The notes under the pieces: generated by a model | What the model was told of the DNA's origin: nothing | The model's input: the letters and a program-made list of their open reading frames with translations, nothing else | Databases searched by the model: none | Shown here: in pieces, positions 53,754 to 63,012 of the stretch | Position numbering within the stretch: position 1 is the first letter of the stretch | Layout of the letters: every line of letters starts with the position of its first letter | From: Actinoplanes ianthinogenes | Lineage (GTDB): Bacteria > Actinomycetota > Actinomycetes > Mycobacteriales > Micromonosporaceae | Assembly: GCF_018324205.1 (NCBI RefSeq) | Contig: NZ_AP023356.1 | Location: forward strand, 124,001 to 188,000 | DNA length: 64,000 bases | Reading direction: 5' to 3' | Position numbers and translations under genes: made by a program

Positions 53754-54587
53754 TCAGGACCAGACCGAGCGTACCGAAGCAGCGATGACCTCGGCCTGGG
53801 CCAACCCGGCGCGAACGGACGGGCCGCGCCGCGCCGGGTCCATGAAGTTGGTGCCGAAGGCCTCGATCGAGGCCTCGTCCGGCTCGATCAGCAGGGTCTT
53901 CGCGGCGCCGGTCGACGACAGCTCGGTGACGATCCGGTCCCGGCTGAGCATGGCGAGCGGGGCGATCACCACCACCCGCTCCGCGCCCGCGGCCAGGTCG
54001 GCGCCGGCACCCACCCGGACCCCGCCGTCCATGTAGCGACGCCCGTCGATGGTGATCGGCGGCATCAGGCCGGGCACCGCACAGCTCGCGGCGACCGCTT
54101 GCAGCAGCGGCACTCCCGACTTGGCGTCCAGCACCGCGTCCCGGCCGTCCGCCGTGTCGACCACGGTGATCCGCAGGTCGCGGTCCGGCCAGTCGCGCAC
54201 CGGCAGGATCGCCTCGATCTGGGCGAGGAACCTCTCCTCCTCGGGCGTCGCGGCGGCCAGCGCCATCGCGCCGACCTGCGCGCGGGCCTGCTGGGCCGGG
54301 ACCGACGGGTCGAGCAGCACCGACAGCGCGGCCAGCCACCGGCTGCCGCTGCCCTCGCTGCGGCCGCCGGGCCGGACCGGAGCGGCCTCGACCTCCTGGA
54401 GCGCGACCGCCGCCTCCAGATCGATGTCCGCGGCCACGAGTGTGCCGACGACCGAACCGGCCGAGGTGCCGATGATCGTGTCCGCGCCGGTCAGCGAGAT
54501 GCCGGCGCGCTGAAGGCCGCACAGCAGGCCGAGATGCCAGGCGATACCGGTCACACCGCCGCCGCCGAGAACGAGAGCCCTTGTCAT
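53754..54587 (-). CDS. Patatin-like phospholipase
   Basis: A 277-residue patatin-like hydrolase. The oxyanion loop is LVLGGGGVTGIAWHLG (residues 5-20), the nucleophile elbow GTSAGS (Ser about residue 42) and the catalytic Asp is in RRYMDGGVRVG (DGG). The Ser-Asp dyad is complete, so it can act as a phospholipase or lipid esterase. Many bacterial patatins act on their own or foreign membranes; no effector pairing is seen here. It is divergent from an EamA transporter with 40 bases between starts. Confidence 0.92.
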   Translation of the reverse strand: MTRALVLGGGGVTGIAWHLGLLCGLQRAGISLTGADTIIGTSAGSVVGTLVAADIDLEAAVALQEVEAAPVRPGGRSEGSGSRWLAALSVLLDPSVPAQQARAQVGAMALAAATPEEERFLAQIEAILPVRDWPDRDLRITVVDTADGRDAVLDAKSGVPLLQAVAASCAVPGLMPPITIDGRRYMDGGVRVGAGADLAAGAERVVVIAPLAMLSRDRIVTELSSTGAAKTLLIEPDEASIEAFGTNFMDPARRGPSVRAGLAQAEVIAASVRSVWS

Positions 54588-54627
54588 GATCCTGAACGGT
54601 AACCAGCCGAGGTGGCCGAGGAAAGAG

Positions 54628-55479
54628 GTGACCGCGCCGTTGTCCGCCGGGATCGTCGCCGCCGTCCTGTTCGCCGCGGTGCTGCACGCCGCCTGGAACG
54701 CGATCGCGCACGCGATCCCGGACCGCCTGATCGGCTTCGTGCTGATCCAGCTGGCGTCCGCCGTCGTGGCCCTGCCGATGGTGCTGGCCGCCCCGGTGCC
54801 CGCCGCGCCGGCCTGGCCCTGGCTGCTCGCGTCGGTGGCGGTGCACGTGGTCTACATCGTGTTGCTGATGCGTGGGTACCAGCTCGGCCACTTCAGCCAG
54901 GTCTACCCGCTGACCCGGGGCGCCTCACCGCTCCTGGTCGCCGGCGGCGCCGCGCTGATCATCGGCGAGGTCCCCGGACCGATCGCACTCCTCGGCGTAG
55001 TGATCATCTCGGTCGGCCTGGGCACCCTGCTGTTCGCCGGCGGCGTTCCCGGGCGGGCGCAGCTGCCGGCGATCACCGCGGCGTTGCTCACCGGGGTCAG
55101 CATCGCCGCCTACACCACGATCGACGGGATCGGCGTCCGCGCGGCGGGCAGCACGGTCGGTTACGCCGGCTGGCTGTTCCTGCTGATGGGCCCGGCGATC
55201 CCGCTGGTCGCGGTGGTGATGCGCGGCCGCAAGCTGCTCGCCCAGCTCCGTCCGCACCGCACGATCGGCCTGACCGGCGGGCTGCTCTCGGTGGGCGCCT
55301 ACGGCCTGGTGCTGTGGGCGCAGACCCGTGGCGCCCTCGCCCCGGTCGCCGCGCTGCGGGAGAGCAGCGTGGTGATCGCCGCGGTGATCGGTGTGGTCCG
55401 TTTCGGCGAGCCCTTCGGCCGCTGGCGCGTCATCTCGTCGATCCTGGTCGCCGCCGGAGTCATCCTGGTCAGCGTCTGA
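54628..55479 (+). CDS. EamA-family transporter
   Basis: A 283-residue DMT-superfamily transporter with ten predicted membrane helices in two halves. Examples: AAVLHAAWNAIAHAIPD at the front, YQLGHFSQVYPLTRGASPLL in the middle, and ALRESSVVIAAVIGVVRFGE near the end. GTG 54628 with GAGGAAAG upstream is preferred, since an ATG at 54586 would overlap the divergent patatin start. Substrate unknown. Confidence 0.88.
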   Translation: MTAPLSAGIVAAVLFAAVLHAAWNAIAHAIPDRLIGFVLIQLASAVVALPMVLAAPVPAAPAWPWLLASVAVHVVYIVLLMRGYQLGHFSQVYPLTRGASPLLVAGGAALIIGEVPGPIALLGVVIISVGLGTLLFAGGVPGRAQLPAITAALLTGVSIAAYTTIDGIGVRAAGSTVGYAGWLFLLMGPAIPLVAVVMRGRKLLAQLRPHRTIGLTGGLLSVGAYGLVLWAQTRGALAPVAALRESSVVIAAVIGVVRFGEPFGRWRVISSILVAAGVILVSV

Positions 55480-55583
55480 CCGGGCGCGCGCCGGATGAAC
55501 TTTTCGGCCGGCGCCTCGACCCGGCGCGCCCGGAACCGTAGCCTGGCCACCAGGAGAACGTCGGGTTACGGAAGGTTTCCACG

Positions 55584-55919
55584 ATGACCGTTGCCACGGT
55601 CGACATCGGCACCAGCCCGGACGGGACCCTGGTGATCCGCCCACACGGGACCCTGGCCGACGCCGACGCGGTCGAGTTGCAGGGCGCCCTGGAGCACGCC
55701 ATCCGGCACACCCGCCCGCTGCGCCTGGTCCTGGACCTGGCCGACCTCGACGACCTGGACCCGATCAACCTGGGTTCGCTGGCCGCCGCCTGCCGCCTGG
55801 GCGACGACCACCATGTGGCGGTCTTCCTGGACCATCCGCACGCGACGATCGCCGAGCGGCTGACCTCGGCCGGCGTGCCGGTGCACCGCCTGCGGCACAT
55901 CGACGGGACCGCCTGCTGA
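55584..55919 (+). CDS. STAS-domain anti-sigma factor antagonist-like protein
   Basis: A 111-residue single STAS domain: TLVIRPHGTLADADAVELQG, then LRLVLDLADLDDLDPINLGS with the family's usual phospho-Ser position occupied by the PINLGS segment, and a helical end. Such domains bind anti-sigma kinases and release sigma factors; the kinase partner is not in the window. It converges on the propeller-like gene with only 8 bases between stops. Confidence 0.85.
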   Translation: MTVATVDIGTSPDGTLVIRPHGTLADADAVELQGALEHAIRHTRPLRLVLDLADLDDLDPINLGSLAAACRLGDDHHVAVFLDHPHATIAERLTSAGVPVHRLRHIDGTAC

Positions 55920-55927
55920 AGTGGCCG

Positions 55928-56959
55928 CTATCGGCGGCGGGTCCGGCGGCGCAGCAGGACGGCGGCGGCGAGGAGCACGGCGATCCCGGCGAGCAGGAAG
56001 AGCAGGATCGGGGGACGGCCGGTCTCGGGTTCGGCGGCTGTGACGACGGCGGGCGGCTGCTGGCCGGCGGACGGCTGCTGGCCGGCGGACGGCTCGACTT
56101 GCGACGGCTCGATTGGCGACGGCTCGATTGGCGACGGTGAGGGCGACGGCGGGTTGGGCAGCGGGTGGCGGAACAGGGTCGGCTTCGACCCCTCCGAGAT
56201 GGTCAGCAACGCGGTCCCGTCCGGGGTGTACGCCACCGACTCGCCCTGTGGCTCGTCCGGCAGCGCCACCTGCCGCGGCGTCCCCGTGGTGATCGCCTTG
56301 ACCACGTCGCCACCGGGCACGTCGTACTCGAAAGCGTCCGCGTAGGTCCGCAACACCACCCGAGAGCCGTCCGGGCTGGTGGCCGCCCCGGTGATCACCA
56401 TGCGTCCCGGGAACGAGAACGGGTTGCTGGTGGTGGTCATCGGCACGGTCACCGTGCCGGCCGCGCGCAGCGGCGTCGTCCCACCCGCCCGCAGAGCCCC
56501 GGCCAGCACGTAGACGCCGGCCGCCCCGGGCGTCTTGGTCACCACGACCGGGCTGCCGTCCGCCCCGATCAGCAGGGCCTCCGCGTCGTGCGCCCCGTCC
56601 GGATAGGCGAGCCGGAACAGCTTCGGCTTCGACGCCCCCGGCGCGAGCCGCCACAGCCCGATGGTCTCCCGGTTATCCCCGTTGTCCCCGATGTCGGCGA
56701 CCCAGAGTGTCCCGTCCCGCCCGAGCTGGAGATCCTCGGTGTCCCGCGGCCGCGACGGATAGGACACCGCCTTTCTCGTCGAGCAGTCCCGCTTCAGATA
56801 GAAGATCTTCCGATGCGACGCCTCGTCCGCGCTGTCATTGACCACCACATAGCCGTCACTGGTCGCCACCAGCCCGGAGATCTCGTCCAACCGCTTGTCG
56901 TCGACCTGGCAGACCGGGCCGGCCGCCACCGCGGCGGCAAGCATCGAGGCGAGCAGCAT
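55928..56959 (-). CDS. Secreted beta-propeller-like protein with C-terminal anchor
   Basis: A 343-residue exported protein. ATG 56959 gives a signal peptide (LLASMLAAAVAAG). The body repeats beta-sheet patterns of a propeller: SGLVATSDGYVVVNDSAD, DTEDLQLGRDGTLWVADIGD, GESVAYTPDGTALLTISEG. A low-complexity Pro/Ser/Glu/Gln stretch (PSPIEPSPIEPS, then SAGQQPSAGQQPP), encoded by short tandem repeats near 56060-56150, precedes a C-terminal membrane helix (LLFLLAGIAVLLAAAVLL) and an Arg-rich tail, so the protein is probably membrane-anchored outside the cell. Ligand unknown. Confidence 0.87.
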   Translation of the reverse strand: MLLASMLAAAVAAGPVCQVDDKRLDEISGLVATSDGYVVVNDSADEASHRKIFYLKRDCSTRKAVSYPSRPRDTEDLQLGRDGTLWVADIGDNGDNRETIGLWRLAPGASKPKLFRLAYPDGAHDAEALLIGADGSPVVVTKTPGAAGVYVLAGALRAGGTTPLRAAGTVTVPMTTTSNPFSFPGRMVITGAATSPDGSRVVLRTYADAFEYDVPGGDVVKAITTGTPRQVALPDEPQGESVAYTPDGTALLTISEGSKPTLFRHPLPNPPSPSPSPIEPSPIEPSQVEPSAGQQPSAGQQPPAVVTAAEPETGRPPILLFLLAGIAVLLAAAVLLRRRTRRR

Positions 56960-57041
56960 GCCCCCATTCGACCACGAGGCCGCCAACGCCCGGGCGCGGT
57001 CGCCGCCGAGCACGGTGGACGGTCGCTGGAATACTGCGGCG

Positions 57042-60000
57042 GTGGGACGCGAAGTGAGCTACGACGACGCCGTCAAGCTGCTCGGCGGCGACCGTGACAA
57101 GTGGGTCAAGCTCCTGGACACCCTGCTCGGCGTGGGGATGCTGGCGGTGGTCGGCCCGTTCCGGGACATGCTCGGCTGGTTCGACGCCAAGGCGGAGCTG
57201 AGCAAGGTCACCGAGCGGCTGGTGACCGGCCTCATCGAGCGCCGCTCCAAACTGTCCCGCTGGGAGCGGACCGAGCGGCTGCAGGCCGCCCACGCGGTGC
57301 TGGCCGTCACCGCCTACTTCGAGGCGCTCGCCGAGACGAAGCTGCCGCTGAGCCACCGGGAGTTGGCGTTGACGGCGGCCGAGCAACGGTCGCTGGCGGC
57401 CGGCGGTGGCGGCGCCGCCGGGCCGTTCGCCGGCTGGTCCGCGCCGGTGCCGGGCGCCGCCGAGCCGCACGAGGTGTTCCGCGAGGAGCTGACCGATCAC
57501 TTCCTGCAGACCGGTCAGCGGGTCGGCAGCTTCCTCCAGGGACTCGCCGTCTGGGAGCGGCTCTCCCCACGCGAGCAGACCCTGGTCTTCGAGGCGTTGG
57601 CGGCGCTGCCGAGCCGGGCCGCGGACCGGTATGACAGCCTGCTCGGCCGGCTGGCCGCCGAATTTCCGGAGGTGGCGTTCTGGGCGGGGATGCGGGAGCA
57701 CAACGCCACCCGCGCCCAGCTGCGGGAGGCGACCACCGCGCTCGCCGGCCTGCGCGCTGTGCTGGACCGGCTCGCCGAGGGCAGCGCGCCGGACGAGCGC
57801 CGCGCCGCGCTGTCCCGCGCCTACGCGAAAGTGCTCGACCGGCCGTCCGACGACGTACCGACCGGCCTGCGGATGCCGCCGCTGGCCGAGGCGTTCCTGC
57901 CGCAGCTGTACCGGGTTTGTCTCGTCGCCGGGAGCACGCCGCTGAGCAGCGAGAACTGGTGGAGTCTGCAGAGGGTCCGGAACGACCTGCTGCCCTTCCT
58001 GACCGGACATCTCACCTCTGCCGAGGCGGTCAGTGCGCCGCTGCTGGTCCTCGGCCACCCGGGATCGGGCAAGTCGGTGCTCAGCAAGCTGCTGGCCGGG
58101 CAGCTGCCGGCCAGCACGTTCATGCCGGTGCTGGTGCCGCTGCGAGCCGTGTCGGCCTCGGCCGACCTGCAGGATCAGATCGAGCAGGCGATCCGCAACG
58201 ACACCGGCGAACGGCTGGAGTGGCCGGCGCTGAGCCGCTCGTCCGGTCACGCACTGCCGGTGATCATCCTGGACGGCTTCGACGAACTGCTGCAGGCCAC
58301 CGGTGTCAGCCAGACCGACTACCTGAGCCGGGTCGCCGCGTTCCAGCGCCGCGAGATGGACCAGGACCGGCCCGTCGCCGTCATCGTCACCAGCCGCACG
58401 AGCGTCGCGGATCGGGCGCAGCCGAGCGAGGGCACGGTGGTGGTCCGCTTGGAGCCCTTCGACGACCACCGCATCGCGGCCTGGCTCGCGGTGTGGAACC
58501 GGACCAACTCGGGTCGTTTCGCTGCCGGACCGGAAGCACCGCTCGACCTGGCGACCGTGCTGCGGTATCGGCATCTCGCCGAGCAGCCGCTGTTGCTGCT
58601 GATGCTGGCCCTCTACGACGCCGAGGGGAACGCCCTGCGCGACGCCGGCACGCTGCGGCAGGACGAGCTGTATGAGCGGCTGCTGGCCCGCTTCGCCCGC
58701 CGCGAGGTGGACAAGCTGGGCGCCGGGCTGCCGGAGCGCGAGCGTGCGCAGCTGGTCGAGGCGCACCTCTATCGGCTGAGCGTGGTGGCCTTCGCGATGT
58801 TCAACCGCGGGGCGCAATGGGTGAACGGTGAAGACCTGGCGAAGGACCTGGAGGCCCTGCCCGCTCCGGCGATGCCCGGCCCGGTACCGGAGCCGCGCAG
58901 CTTGCGGGCCCGGCAGAGTGCCGTGGAGCAGGCGCTCGACTCGTTCTACTTCGTCCATCGTGCCGGCGCCGAGCGGGACGGGGTGCAGCTCGGCACCTAC
59001 GAGTTCCTGCACGCCACCTTCGGCGAGTTCCTGGTCGCCCGGCTGCTGCACACCATCATCGACGAGATGGTCGCCGCGCGACGGGCCGTCACCTTCCTCA
59101 CCGGCGGCAAACCGACTGACGACGACCTGCTGCACGCCCTGCTCTGCTGGGCGCCCCTGGCCGACCGGCGGCAGATCGTCTTCTTCCTGCACAGCATGGT
59201 CCTGGTCAAGCCCGCCGCGTACCGGGCCGAGTGGGCCGCCCTGCTGGTCGAGCTGTTTCGGGCGGCGCCGCTGCCGCGGGAGCCACGCGGCTTCGGCGGC
59301 TATCGGCCACGCCGGTCGACGGTCCCGTCGCAGATTGCCGCCTACACGGCGAATCTGCTGCTCCTGGCGCTGTGTGGGGAGGATCTGACAGCCGGCCACC
59401 TGTTCGAGGCGGTCGACACCGCGGCGATCCGGCAATGGCAGGACATGGCCCTGTTCTGGCACTCGCAGGGCGCCGCCAGCGGCTGGGCGGGCCTGCCCGA
59501 CCTGGTGGCGGTGGACCGCGTGGGCCGCGCCGGCGAGCGCGACGTCGCGCTCGCCTTGGACGGTCCGCTCTTGGAGGTTCCCCCGGTGGACCTGGCATGG
59601 GTGCTCGGCGCTGACGAGCCGGATCCGGGCACGGAACTGACCTACGGGGACGTGTTCCACGAGATCGCCCGGGAGGCCCACTTCACCTGCGACGAGATCA
59701 ACGACGTCCAGCAGCATGCCCTGGAGCCGTTGCTGGATCGGTTCGGCAAGGCGAGTGGCGTCATCTACTCAGCCGCCGAGCGCGGTCAGCCGACGAGCAT
59801 GGCGAGGGACGTCCTGGTGCTGGTCGGTCTGCCGTCCGAACCGGTGCCGGCCCGGGTGCGGCGATATCGGCACCTGGTCGCCGAGGCGGTCTATTTCGAC
59901 TTCGCCCATGTCCGCCTGCTCTTGCATCACATCGAGCGCGACCAGGAGCTGTCCGCCCTCGACGTCCAGGAGATATTTCAAGACTGCATATTCAAAGCCG

Positions 60001-60272
60001 CATATCGCGAGGAGTTTCTCAGTTGTCTCCTCGCGCATCTCGACCCGGCCGGAGGCGTGCGGCTGGCGGCGATGCTGGTCGAGCTCCTGGAGGGCCACGC
60101 CCCGACGGACTGGGTCGCGGTGGAGCTGGACGCCGCGATCCGGCTCGCCGAGCTGGGCATGGTCCATCCGCGCCTCGACGCCAGGCAGGCGCGAGTCCTG
60201 CTGGAAAGACACGCGACCCGGCGGCCGGACTTCAATCGGCGGATCCGGGCGATCGTCGCTCCGGCGGTGTGA
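57042..60272 (+). CDS. NACHT STAND NTPase with NNH7-type N-terminal helical domain
   Basis: A 1076-residue predicted NACHT protein. The N-terminus (about 6-230) is helical, beginning VSYDDAVKLLGGDRDKWVKL, with SKLSRWERTERLQAAHAVLA, the pattern of the NACHT N-terminal helical domain 7. The NACHT core has Walker A GHPGSGKS (338-345) and Walker B IILDGFDE (about 408-415), with VIVTSRTS as sensor and EFLHATFGEFLVARLL in the winged-helix region. The C-terminal 400 residues are helical without clear repeats. GTG 57042 is chosen because it precedes the conserved domain and leaves an 82-base gap to the divergent gene. STAND NTPases of this class are established or predicted defence or signalling proteins; no partner effector is encoded beside it. 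Confidence 0.88.
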   Translation: MGREVSYDDAVKLLGGDRDKWVKLLDTLLGVGMLAVVGPFRDMLGWFDAKAELSKVTERLVTGLIERRSKLSRWERTERLQAAHAVLAVTAYFEALAETKLPLSHRELALTAAEQRSLAAGGGGAAGPFAGWSAPVPGAAEPHEVFREELTDHFLQTGQRVGSFLQGLAVWERLSPREQTLVFEALAALPSRAADRYDSLLGRLAAEFPEVAFWAGMREHNATRAQLREATTALAGLRAVLDRLAEGSAPDERRAALSRAYAKVLDRPSDDVPTGLRMPPLAEAFLPQLYRVCLVAGSTPLSSENWWSLQRVRNDLLPFLTGHLTSAEAVSAPLLVLGHPGSGKSVLSKLLAGQLPASTFMPVLVPLRAVSASADLQDQIEQAIRNDTGERLEWPALSRSSGHALPVIILDGFDELLQATGVSQTDYLSRVAAFQRREMDQDRPVAVIVTSRTSVADRAQPSEGTVVVRLEPFDDHRIAAWLAVWNRTNSGRFAAGPEAPLDLATVLRYRHLAEQPLLLLMLALYDAEGNALRDAGTLRQDELYERLLARFARREVDKLGAGLPERERAQLVEAHLYRLSVVAFAMFNRGAQWVNGEDLAKDLEALPAPAMPGPVPEPRSLRARQSAVEQALDSFYFVHRAGAERDGVQLGTYEFLHATFGEFLVARLLHTIIDEMVAARRAVTFLTGGKPTDDDLLHALLCWAPLADRRQIVFFLHSMVLVKPAAYRAEWAALLVELFRAAPLPREPRGFGGYRPRRSTVPSQIAAYTANLLLLALCGEDLTAGHLFEAVDTAAIRQWQDMALFWHSQGAASGWAGLPDLVAVDRVGRAGERDVALALDGPLLEVPPVDLAWVLGADEPDPGTELTYGDVFHEIAREAHFTCDEINDVQQHALEPLLDRFGKASGVIYSAAERGQPTSMARDVLVLVGLPSEPVPARVRRYRHLVAEAVYFDFAHVRLLLHHIERDQELSALDVQEIFQDCIFKAAYREEFLSCLLAHLDPAGGVRLAAMLVELLEGHAPTDWVAVELDAAIRLAELGMVHPRLDARQARVLLERHATRRPDFNRRIRAIVAPAV

Positions 60273-60282
60273 CCTAGGAAGC

Positions 60283-60450
60283 GTGATCGAAGCGATCGCG
60301 TGGAAGTACCGCACCGGGTCACCGTGGCGCGACCTGCCCGACGAACTGGGATCGTGGAAAGGGCCTACTCCCGGTTCCGGCGCTGGACCCTCGACGGCAC
60401 CTGGCAGGACGTGCTGACCGCGGTACAGACCGACTCACGGCGCGGTGACG
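60283..60450 (+). pseudogene. IS5-family transposase remnant
   Basis: The 343-base gap after the NACHT gene holds a decayed IS5-type transposase N-terminus in two frames. The first reads VIEAIAWKYRTGSPWRDLPD then ELGSWKG; the second, after a one-base shift in a AAAGGG run, continues as YSRFRRWTLDGTWQDVLTA. The pattern 'RTG.PWRDLP...YSRFRRW...GTW' is diagnostic for the family. No catalytic DDE part or terminal repeats remain, so it is inactive. The remaining 60450-60615 bases show no gene. Confidence 0.8.
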
Positions 60451-60615
60451 CAGACCGCGACCACCTACGACCGCGGCGCAGGGCTGCGGAGGGACAGGGC
60501 TCAGGGCGTACCCAAAGAAGATGTCGGCGGGGATGTCGAGAAGCGGAGGCGGGCTCCGTCCTGGGGGTGAAGGCGGCGACAATGGGTCGCGGCGCAACCG
60601 AGAGGAACGATCACC

Positions 60616-61032
60616 GTGGCTAAGTATCTGCTGCTCAAGCACTACCGCGGCGCTCCGAGCGCGGTCAACGACGTGCCGATGGAGAAGTGGACTCCGGAGG
60701 AGATCTCGGCGCACATCAAGTACATGAACGACTTCGCGGCTCGGCTGGAGACGACCGGTGAGTACGTCGACGGGCAGGCGCTGGCGCCCGAGGGGACCTG
60801 GGTGCGGTTCGACGGGGAGGGCCGGCCGCCGGTGACCGACGGGCCGTTCGCGGAGACCAAGGATCTGATCGCCGGGTGGATGGTGATCGACGTGGAGAGT
60901 TACGAGCGGGCGGTCGAGCTGGCCGGGGAGCTGTCGGCGGCGCCCGGCGCCGGCGGTGAGCCGATCCACGAGTGGCTGGAGCTGCGCCCGTTCCTGACCG
61001 GCATGCCGAACGTCGACGAGGAGTGCCACTGA
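60616..61032 (+). CDS. YciI-like DGPF-domain protein
   Basis: A 138-residue YCII/DGPF-domain protein. The conserved DGPF motif is in VTDGPFAETKDLIAGW (about residues 75-90), and the N-terminus AKYLLLKHYRGAP with the GQALAPEGTWVRFDG strand fits the family. GTG 60616 follows AGAGGAACGATCACC. These proteins are uncharacterised but occur next to ECF42-type sigma genes, as here: its TGA is directly followed by the ATG of the sigma factor, so the two are one operon. Confidence 0.92.
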   Translation: MAKYLLLKHYRGAPSAVNDVPMEKWTPEEISAHIKYMNDFAARLETTGEYVDGQALAPEGTWVRFDGEGRPPVTDGPFAETKDLIAGWMVIDVESYERAVELAGELSAAPGAGGEPIHEWLELRPFLTGMPNVDEECH

Positions 61033-62181
61033 ATGATCGCTGCGGATGAGCTTCGGAGTCTCATCCCGGCCGTCCTCGGGATCCTCGTCCGCCGCGGAGC
61101 AGACTTCGCGGCGGCCGAGGACGCCGTGCAGGACGCCCTGATCGAGGCGCTGCGTGTGTGGCCCGCCGACCCGCCCCGCGACCCGAAGGGGTGGCTGGTC
61201 ACCGCGGCGTGGCGCAAGTTCCTGGACGCGACCAGGTCGGACACCGCCCGGCGCCGGCGGGAGGACCAGGTCGAGGACGAGCCGGCGCCCGGGCCGGTGT
61301 CCGGGCTGGACGACACGCTTCGCCTGTACTTCCTGTGCGCGCACCCGTCGCTGACCCCGGCGTCCGCGGTGGCGCTCACGCTGCGGGCGGTCGGCGGGCT
61401 GACCACCCGGCAGATCGCCGAGGCCTACCTGGTGCCGGAGGCGACGATGGCGCAGCGGATCAGCCGGGCCAAGCGGACCGTGGCCGGTGTCCGGTTCGAC
61501 CAGCCCGGCGACGTCGGCACCGTGCTGCGCGTGCTGTACCTGGTGTTCAACGAGGGGTACTCCGGGGACGTCGACCTGGCGGCCGAGGCGATCCGGCTCA
61601 CCCGGCAGCTGGCGACCGGTATCGATCATCCCGAGGTGGCCGGGTTGCTGGCGCTGATGATGCTGCACCATGCTCGGCGGGACGCGCGGATCACGGCGGA
61701 CGGGAGTCTGGTGCCGCTCGCCGAGCAGGATCGGAGCCGCTGGGACACCGGGTTGATCGCGGCGGGGATCGAGATTCTTCAGGCGGCGCTGGCCCGGGAC
61801 CGGCTGGGCGAGTTCCAGGCGCAGGCGGCGATCGCGGCGTTGCACGCGGACGCGCAGACGGTCGCGGAGACCGACTGGGTGCAGATCGTCGAGTGGTACG
61901 ACGAGCTGGCCAAACTGACCGACAGCCCGGTGGTGCGGCTGAACCGCGCGGTGGCGGTCGGCGAGGCGGACGGCGCGCGGGCCGGGCTAGCTGCCCTCGC
62001 GGAGCTGGACGAGTCGCTGCCCCGGTACACGGCGGTGGCGGCATATCTGCACGAGCGGGACGGTGATCTGGTGACGGCGGCGCGGTGGTATGCGGAGGCG
62101 GCACGCAAAGCTTCCACCATCGCCGAGCGGGATCACCTGACGCGCCAGGCGGCCCGGCTCCATGCGCGCCTGCGTCGCTGA
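61033..62181 (+). CDS. ECF42-type sigma factor with C-terminal extension (DUF6596)
   Basis: A 382-residue ECF sigma factor. Region 2 (about residues 8-70: ILVRRGADFAAAEDAVQDAL, WLVTAAWRKFLDATRSDTAR) and region 4 (about 105-155: TLRAVGGLTTRQIAEAYLVP, EATMAQRISRAKRTV) are followed by a long helical extension (about 180-380) with FNEGYSGDVDLAAEAIRLTR and a TPR-like end. This extension and the upstream DGPF gene are the hallmarks of the ECF42 group, in which the C-terminus is needed for activity and no anti-sigma gene is present. It starts immediately after the DGPF stop. Confidence 0.94.
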   Translation: MIAADELRSLIPAVLGILVRRGADFAAAEDAVQDALIEALRVWPADPPRDPKGWLVTAAWRKFLDATRSDTARRRREDQVEDEPAPGPVSGLDDTLRLYFLCAHPSLTPASAVALTLRAVGGLTTRQIAEAYLVPEATMAQRISRAKRTVAGVRFDQPGDVGTVLRVLYLVFNEGYSGDVDLAAEAIRLTRQLATGIDHPEVAGLLALMMLHHARRDARITADGSLVPLAEQDRSRWDTGLIAAGIEILQAALARDRLGEFQAQAAIAALHADAQTVAETDWVQIVEWYDELAKLTDSPVVRLNRAVAVGEADGARAGLAALAELDESLPRYTAVAAYLHERDGDLVTAARWYAEAARKASTIAERDHLTRQAARLHARLRR

Positions 62182-62217
62182 CCGTTATCACCTGCCGGAA
62201 GCACCCGGTGCCCGGGC

Positions 62218-63012
62218 TCACCGAGTTCCGATGATCACCCGCCCGGGGCTGGTCCGCCCGTCCACCGACGCCCACAACCGCAGACACCCGAGCACCATCC
62301 CCGGCGGACCGATCATCGCCGCGTCGTCCCTGGTCATCCCGGAGGCGAGGTCAGCGAACCGCCCACTGAGCTCGGTCACCCGGGCCCCGGGCACCGCCGC
62401 GGCCGCCCGGAACACCTCGTCCCGCACCCGAGTGGTCAGCCCCGCCCACCAGGTGCCGGGCGCCGCCGGCGGCCGATGCACCACCGAGCAGAGCGCCTCG
62501 TCCACGTCCAGCAGCGCGAACAGCCGCTCCCGCGGATCCGCCGCCCGGCCGTACCGCTGCATCCGCTCCAGCAGCTCAGCCCGATAACCTTCCACCGTCG
62601 CCGGCTGGTCGAACCGCCCCGCCGCCATCCCGTCCCGGGTAGGCAGCAGATCCACCAGCTCCCCGTCCCGCTCCGCCACCGCGAGCACCTGAGCGGCCAG
62701 GACCACCAACGGATGCTCCTGTCCGAACGCCGAGACCAGGTCCGCGGGCAGCGGCGCCGACGGGTCCAGGCGCAGCCCGGGGCGGCCGGTGCTCGGGTCG
62801 TACGGAAAAAGGATCTCCCGCTCCCCCAGACTCCGCACGTCGTCCCACAACCCGTCCCCCAGCAGCGAGGCCAGGTCCCGGCGCAGCAGAGCGGCCGCCG
62901 GATGCTCCGGCCCGGCGTCCTCGATCGCCCGGTCGAGCCCGAGCAGATACCCCCGCACCACCGCCCGGTACGCCGGATCCTCCAGCAGTTCCCGCAGCTG
63001 CTGATACATCAC
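62218..63012 (-). CDS. Unknown 264-residue protein
   Basis: I do not recognise this family. It is soluble, rich in Arg, Leu and Asp, mostly helical: MYQQLRELLEDPAYRAVVRG, LLRRDLASLLGDGLWDDVRS, EEFVSAFGQEHPLVVLAAQ-like stretches, then FRAAAAVPGARVTELSGRFA. GTG 63012 overlaps the upstream gene's stop as GTGA, so it is coupled to it. It converges on the sigma gene with 36 bases between stops. Confidence 0.75.
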   Translation of the reverse strand: MMYQQLRELLEDPAYRAVVRGYLLGLDRAIEDAGPEHPAAALLRRDLASLLGDGLWDDVRSLGEREILFPYDPSTGRPGLRLDPSAPLPADLVSAFGQEHPLVVLAAQVLAVAERDGELVDLLPTRDGMAAGRFDQPATVEGYRAELLERMQRYGRAADPRERLFALLDVDEALCSVVHRPPAAPGTWWAGLTTRVRDEVFRAAAAVPGARVTELSGRFADLASGMTRDDAAMIGPPGMVLGCLRLWASVDGRTSPGRVIIGTR

